A DNA stretch of 64,000 nucleotides from Streptomyces sp. Sge12 (lineage in GTDB: Bacteria > Actinomycetota > Actinomycetes > Streptomycetales > Streptomycetaceae): NCBI RefSeq assembly GCF_002080455.1, contig NZ_CP020555.1, forward strand, positions 6,562,501-6,626,500. Direction: 5' to 3'. Both the position numbers and the translations under genes were made by a program. Each line of letters opens with the position of its first letter. Within the stretch, counting starts at the first letter, position 1. The notes below the pieces were generated by a model. That model saw only the letters and a program-made list of their open reading frames with translations, was not told the origin of the DNA and made no database searches. Positions 63,101 to 64,000 of this stretch are shown here, piece by piece.

Positions 63101-63206
63101 CAGCCACGTCGCCGACCTGCGGACCCGGGTCCAGGCCCAGCTGGAGATCGTCAAGCAGCGCGGCGGTTCCGTGGTGCGCCACCGGACGGCGGCGCTCACG
63201 GACTGA
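60195..63206 (+). CDS. sbcC: exonuclease subunit SbcC (Rad50-type ATPase)
   Basis: A 1003-residue SMC-like ATPase. Walker A is in HGPTGAGKTSVLDAV (about 34-48), followed by long coiled coils, a zinc hook CTVCG near 518, the coiled coil back, the signature LSGGE and Walker B LDTLFIDEGFGSLD (about 930-943). Together with SbcD it processes double-strand breaks and hairpins. The 3' end overlaps the convergent Lrp-type gene by 11 bp. The coiled coils are very Ala/Arg/Glu-rich, which generates long open frames on the other strands. Confidence 0.96.
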   Translation: MRLHRLTVTAFGPFAEPQEIDFDALSAAGIFLLHGPTGAGKTSVLDAVCYALYGSVPGPRQAPGTTLRSDHAAAHTPTEVTLELTAGGRRLEITRRPEQERPKKRGTGTTKDKAQSWLREHTGEGWEPLSRSHQEIGEEVEQLLGMSREQFCQVVLLPQGEFARFLRADEAARGRLLGRLFDTRRFAAVEALLGERRRAAEAKVRAGDEKVLHTAQRLAQAAGDSADLRAWPMPGHQPGDPGLAEAVRAWAAVARCAARERLDVAEYALAAVESRHAAARRAAEDARELDRLQRRHAETVRRAALLAEAEPERERVRGLLDRARRGALVAPALELRGAASAAHLAAAHAEASARAQLPPTLKEAGTEQLADVEQRLREALGALGAAQRAEQRSAEIGRERADLERESRAAEEQHQESAEWLERWETTRTELQDRADAAQQAATLAEQLAGRLEPARMQLNSARRRDELDAEAERAAAELLTLREESGAARERWLELKEARLRGIAAELAEALVAGEACTVCGSAEHPAPARPAPGHVDRAAEDAAHALFERAEQARAAVERRLAAAQEARAEAAAAAGEATTAELLALTADLSARHAAAHASAAGLHAAREQLARAEREHAARSADRQGAETRAAARASRREALDREQAGLEAELALVRDGAPTVAARARTLEDRVRMVSGAATSLRRAESTAGRLKEADDQLADAAFKAGFDTIEAAADAVLPEYERTALQHRLDAWQTEEALLADRRRESGAAEAAALPPAAPDAAEAYAASAAAKLRTAGSAADAARVRCTELDRLSRQAEQELRALGPLREAYDRVARLAGLTAGTSADNERKMRLEAYVLAARLEQVAAAATVRLLRMSGGRYTLVHSDARSGGRGRSGLGLHVVDAWTGSERDTATLSGGETFFASLALALGLADVVTDEAGGMRLDTLFIDEGFGSLDDQALDEVLDVLDSLRERDRSVGIVSHVADLRTRVQAQLEIVKQRGGSVVRHRTAALTD

Positions 63207-63642
63207 GCGGCCTGCGGGGCAGCGGGGAGGAGTAGACGATGCTCGTCGTCACCGGTCCCAGGCCCGAGATCCGGCCCGTGACCTCCTCCAGGTGTGCCAT
63301 CGAGCGGGCCGCGACCTTGAGGACGAAGCAGTCGTCGCCGGTCACGTGATGGGCCTCCAGGATCTCCGGGGTGGACTCCAGGAAGTCGTGGAACGGCTTG
63401 TAATTGCCGTGCGGGTAGCGCAGCCGCACCAGCGCGAGGATCGACTTGCCGAGCTTCTCCGGGTCCACCACCGCCGTGTAGCCGGTGATGATCCCGGTCT
63501 CCTCCAGCCGCCGGACCCGCTCGGTGACGGCGCTCGCGGACATGGACACGGCGCGGGCGAGCTCGGTGAAACTGGCCCGGCCGTCGCGCTGGAGGACTTC
63601 GAGGATCCGCCAGTCGGTGGTGTCAGGGGAATAGTCGGTCAT
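63196..63642 (-). CDS. Lrp/AsnC family transcriptional regulator
   Basis: A 148-residue regulator: AsnC-type helix-turn-helix (TTDWRILEVLQRDGRASFTELARAVSMSASAVTERVRRLEETG, residues about 8-51) and a RAM effector domain (ILALVRLRYPHGNYKPFHDFL ... GDDCFVLKVAARSMAHLEEVT). RAM domains bind amino acids. It is divergent from a rhodanese gene, and the operator-like dyad between them suggests it controls that gene and itself. Three-prime overlap with sbcC is 11 bp. Confidence 0.92.
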   Translation of the reverse strand: MTDYSPDTTDWRILEVLQRDGRASFTELARAVSMSASAVTERVRRLEETGIITGYTAVVDPEKLGKSILALVRLRYPHGNYKPFHDFLESTPEILEAHHVTGDDCFVLKVAARSMAHLEEVTGRISGLGPVTTSIVYSSPLPRRPLSP

Positions 63643-63710
63643 GGGGCAGGTCTAGCAGGGGATTCCCCGGTCGGACAAGGAAAAGGCCGGGGAAATCCAC
63701 TTCCGGTAGT

Positions 63711-63729
63711 GATCAACAGATCGTAGATT
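63711..63729 (+). promoter_or_regulatory. Lrp-type operator and -10 before the rhodanese gene
   Basis: GATCAACAGATC (63711-63722) is an AT-rich dyad directly before TAGATT (63724-63729), which ends seven bases before the rhodanese ATG. It fits a leaderless promoter controlled by the divergent Lrp regulator. Confidence 0.5.
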
Positions 63730-63736
63730 TTTGGCC

Positions 63737-64000
63737 ATGACGACGACGCAGAACGCCTCCTCCGCCCCCGCCACCACCAACCCCGTGCTCCGCGTGCCGC
63801 CGGCCTCCCCGGCCGCGGCGGCCGCGTACTTCGCCGCGAGCCTGGCCTTCCACGCGGACGTGTCGGACGTCGCCGCCGCCTTCCGGGCCCACCGCGAGCA
63901 GGGCGCCGAGCTGGGCTTCCAGCTCGTCGACTCCCGCTCCACACCGTCCTGGGACCAGGCCCACGTGCCCGGCGCCGTCCACCTGCCCACCGCGCTGATT
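63737..64000 (+). CDS. rhodanese-like domain protein, 3' end outside window
   Basis: The first 88 codons of a gene cut by the window edge. After a disordered start (TTTQNASSAPATTNPVLRVP), a helix and the rhodanese start FQLVDSRSTPSWDQAHVPGA then VHLP are seen. The catalytic Cys would lie further right. Divergent Lrp control suggests a role linked to sulfur or amino-acid metabolism, but the fold also serves simple sulfur transfer. Confidence 0.8.
   Translation, partial: MTTTQNASSAPATTNPVLRVPPASPAAAAAYFAASLAFHADVSDVAAAFRAHREQGAELGFQLVDSRSTPSWDQAHVPGAVHLPTALI

Noticed and set aside
60111..63182. A 1023-codon minus-strand frame opposite sbcC
   Set aside because: It results from the Ala/Arg/Glu coiled-coil codons of sbcC. 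Gly-rich composition and no family.

Overview
The window is high-GC actinobacterial chromosome, almost certainly from a Streptomyces. It shows GTG/ATG starts in a strongly third-position-GC genome, Streptomyces-type 23S and 5S rRNA, and many families in the arrangement known from S. coelicolor around SCO1389 down to tuf3 (gene order recalled, not searched). I see no insertion sequence, prophage, tRNA or biosynthetic cluster. It reads as core and near-core chromosome rather than a mobile island.

Layout. 1-1.8 kb: 3' half of a 23S rRNA gene, 5S rRNA and the operon terminator. 1.9-16 kb: a conserved actinobacterial block holding a CDP-alcohol phosphatidyltransferase, a nucleotidyltransferase fused to a degenerate phosphomannomutase, DUF881/small basic protein/DUF881, GarA-like FHA protein, FtsR-like MerR regulator, DUF151 protein, second MerR regulator, DNA polymerase IV, PRC-barrel protein, and gcvP behind a tandem glycine riboswitch. 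The order closely follows M. tuberculosis Rv1822-Rv1832, with gcvH missing and other genes inserted. 16-22.7 kb: small Streptomyces proteins, a glutamate-cysteine ligase homologue, a CPBP protease, a PhzF protein and a PadR regulator. 22.7-30.3 kb: three EamA exporters mixed with regulators (MocR, LysR) and two flavin/F420-type oxidases. 30.3-34 kb: an isochorismatase fold lacking its catalytic residues, a HipA-like kinase overlapping a DUF3037 gene, and two SDR genes. 34-43 kb: an orphan solute-binding lipoprotein behind elaborate inverted repeats, ung, lipoproteins, a Gfo/Idh oxidoreductase overlapping lnt tail to tail, uppP and a TVP38 protein.

43-54 kb: an AlkD-like repair protein, the divergent elongation factor tuf3, a patatin, a spermidine-synthase-like protein, an MFS exporter, a Pro/Gln-rich membrane protein, a thioesterase, an orphan VapB-like antitoxin, a Tat-exported GH3 lipoprotein and a DedA protein. 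54-64 kb: gamma carbonic anhydrase, a hexapeptide acyltransferase, an EamA exporter paired with an XRE-cupin regulator, a CoA-binding protein, YigZ, sbcD-sbcC, an Lrp regulator and the start of a rhodanese gene.

Themes. DNA repair recurs (dinB, ung, AlkD-like, sbcDC); dinB and ung carry sequences matching the actinobacterial RecA-independent damage promoter (TTGTCAGTG-N8-hexamer). Envelope functions recur (phosphatidyltransferase, lnt, uppP, DedA/TVP38, lipoproteins). Carbon and nitrogen balance appears as GarA plus riboswitch-controlled GcvP. Many genes have a -10-like hexamer ending 6-8 nt before the start codon and no Shine-Dalgarno, which points to frequent leaderless transcription. The most unusual items are the pseudo-phosphomannomutase fusion, the isochorismatase-like/HipA-like/DUF3037 run, the hairpin-rich control region before the orphan binding protein, and one isolated sequence resembling a type I-E CRISPR repeat.
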